Below, in pieces: positions 5,125 to 5,767 of a DNA stretch of 5,767 nt (position 1 is its first letter; each line of letters opens with the position of its first letter). The translations under genes and the position numbers were made by a program. The notes beneath the pieces are model-generated. The model was not told the DNA's origin, made no database searches, and was given only the letters and a program-made list of their open reading frames with translations. Source of the stretch: an uncultured Eubacteriales bacterium (lineage in GTDB: Bacteria > Bacillota_A > Clostridia > Oscillospirales > CAG-272); NCBI GenBank assembly GCA_900555345.1, contig USKS01000115.1, positions 1 through 5,767 of the forward strand. Reading direction: 5' to 3'.

Positions 5125-5767
5125 ATGACCAACAACAAGTATGTTCTTTCATGGATCGACGAGATGGCTGCCATGACGCAGCCCGATAAGATCGTCTGGA
5201 TCGACGGAAGCGAGGAACAGGCTGAGGCACTGAGAAAAGAAGCTTGCTCTACAGGTGAGCTTATTAAGCTTAACGAAGAGCTTCTTCCCAACTGCTATCT
5301 GCACCGCACCGCCGTCAACGACGTTGCAAGAGTTGAGGGTCGTACCTTTATATGCACTCCCACCCAGGAGGAAGCAGGCAACATCAACAACTGGATGGAC
5401 CCCAATGCGATGTACGCTAAGCTGAAAAAGCTTTACACCGGCGCTATGAAGGGTCGTACAATGTACGTTATTCCCTACTCCATGGGTGTTGTGGGAAGCG
5501 ACTTTGCAAAGTACGGCATCGAGCTTACCGACTCTATCTACGTTGTTCTCAACATGCTCATCATGACCCGTGTAGGCAACAATGTTCTTGATGCTCTGGG
5601 CGACAGCCCCAACTACATCAAGGGTCTGCACGCTAAAGCCGATCTTGACGAAGAGAACCGCTACATCGTTCACTTCCCCCAGGACAACACCATCATGTCC
5701 GTTAACTCCGGCTACGGCGGAAACGTTCTGCTCGGCAAGAAGTGCTTCGCTCTGCGTATCGCTTCCT
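5125..5767 (+). CDS. pckG: GTP-dependent phosphoenolpyruvate carboxykinase, 5' part
   Basis: The first 214 codons of a cytosolic enzyme that interconverts oxaloacetate + GTP and phosphoenolpyruvate + GDP + CO2; family members are about 600 residues, so roughly two thirds lies beyond the right edge. Family signatures are clear: NCYLHRTAVNDVARVEGRTF (57-75), with R69 at the substrate-binding arginine; CTPTQEEAGNINNWMDP (77-93); YVIPYSMGVVGSDFAKYGIEL (114-134 region); TDSIYVVLNMLIMTR (135-149); and SGYGGNVLLGKKCFALRIAS (195-214), with metal/substrate residues Y197 and K205-K206. The nucleotide P-loop is outside the window. The start is firm: AAGGAG (5111-5116) lies 8 bases before ATG. Codons are biased to GCT, GGT, CGT, AAC, ATC and TAC, unlike the other genes here, which suggests high expression. 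In anaerobes this enzyme often runs towards oxaloacetate to feed succinate formation; direction here is inference. Confidence 0.95.
   Translation, partial: MTNNKYVLSWIDEMAAMTQPDKIVWIDGSEEQAEALRKEACSTGELIKLNEELLPNCYLHRTAVNDVARVEGRTFICTPTQEEAGNINNWMDPNAMYAKLKKLYTGAMKGRTMYVIPYSMGVVGSDFAKYGIELTDSIYVVLNMLIMTRVGNNVLDALGDSPNYIKGLHAKADLDEENRYIVHFPQDNTIMSVNSGYGGNVLLGKKCFALRIAS

Noticed and set aside
5149..5673. 174-codon minus-strand frame opposite pckG
   Set aside because: The plus strand encodes recognisable PEP carboxykinase motifs throughout; the antisense frame is a by-product of its biased codons.

Overview
The window looks like chromosomal DNA of a spore-forming, anaerobic Gram-positive bacterium of the class Clostridia, most likely a Ruminococcus/Oscillospiraceae relative. 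Three things point that way: a secreted enzyme carrying a dockerin (cellulosome-type plug) module, a spore-germination protein of the GerA/SpoVAF family, and strong G-rich Shine-Dalgarno sites (GGGAGG, AAGGAG) with consensus SigA-type promoters. The placement is inferred from gene content, not from a marker gene. Base composition is mixed: the genes are fairly G+C rich and the promoter regions are sharply A+T rich.

Left to right: a short left flank ends in a perfect hairpin terminator (58-84) that closes a leftward gene for a secreted dockerin-alkaline phosphatase (94-1674). A compact divergent promoter region (1675-1831) drives this phosphatase leftward and, rightward, a gene for a small single-pass membrane-anchored protein of unknown function (1832-2539). 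A 15-bp hairpin (2574-2607) separates that gene from the convergent spoVAF-like spore gene (2626-4047, minus). Upstream of spoVAF on the same strand lies lexA (4164-4769, minus), with a strong hairpin (4121-4151) between the two. A 355-base divergent region (4770-5124) carries the lexA promoter and the promoter of a rightward GTP-dependent PEP carboxykinase gene, whose first 214 codons run off the right edge.

The genes do not form one pathway. They read as five mostly single-gene transcription units: extracellular phosphate release on a possible cellulosome, a surface protein of unknown role, spore germination, DNA-damage control, and central carbon metabolism at the PEP/oxaloacetate node. 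I see no CRISPR array, tRNA, rRNA, insertion sequence or phage gene. The most unusual items are the N-terminal dockerin on an alkaline phosphatase that also lacks one canonical zinc ligand, a lexA promoter without the usual GAAC-N4-GTTC SOS box but with an A+T palindrome over its -10, and a spoVAF homologue away from any spoVA operon.
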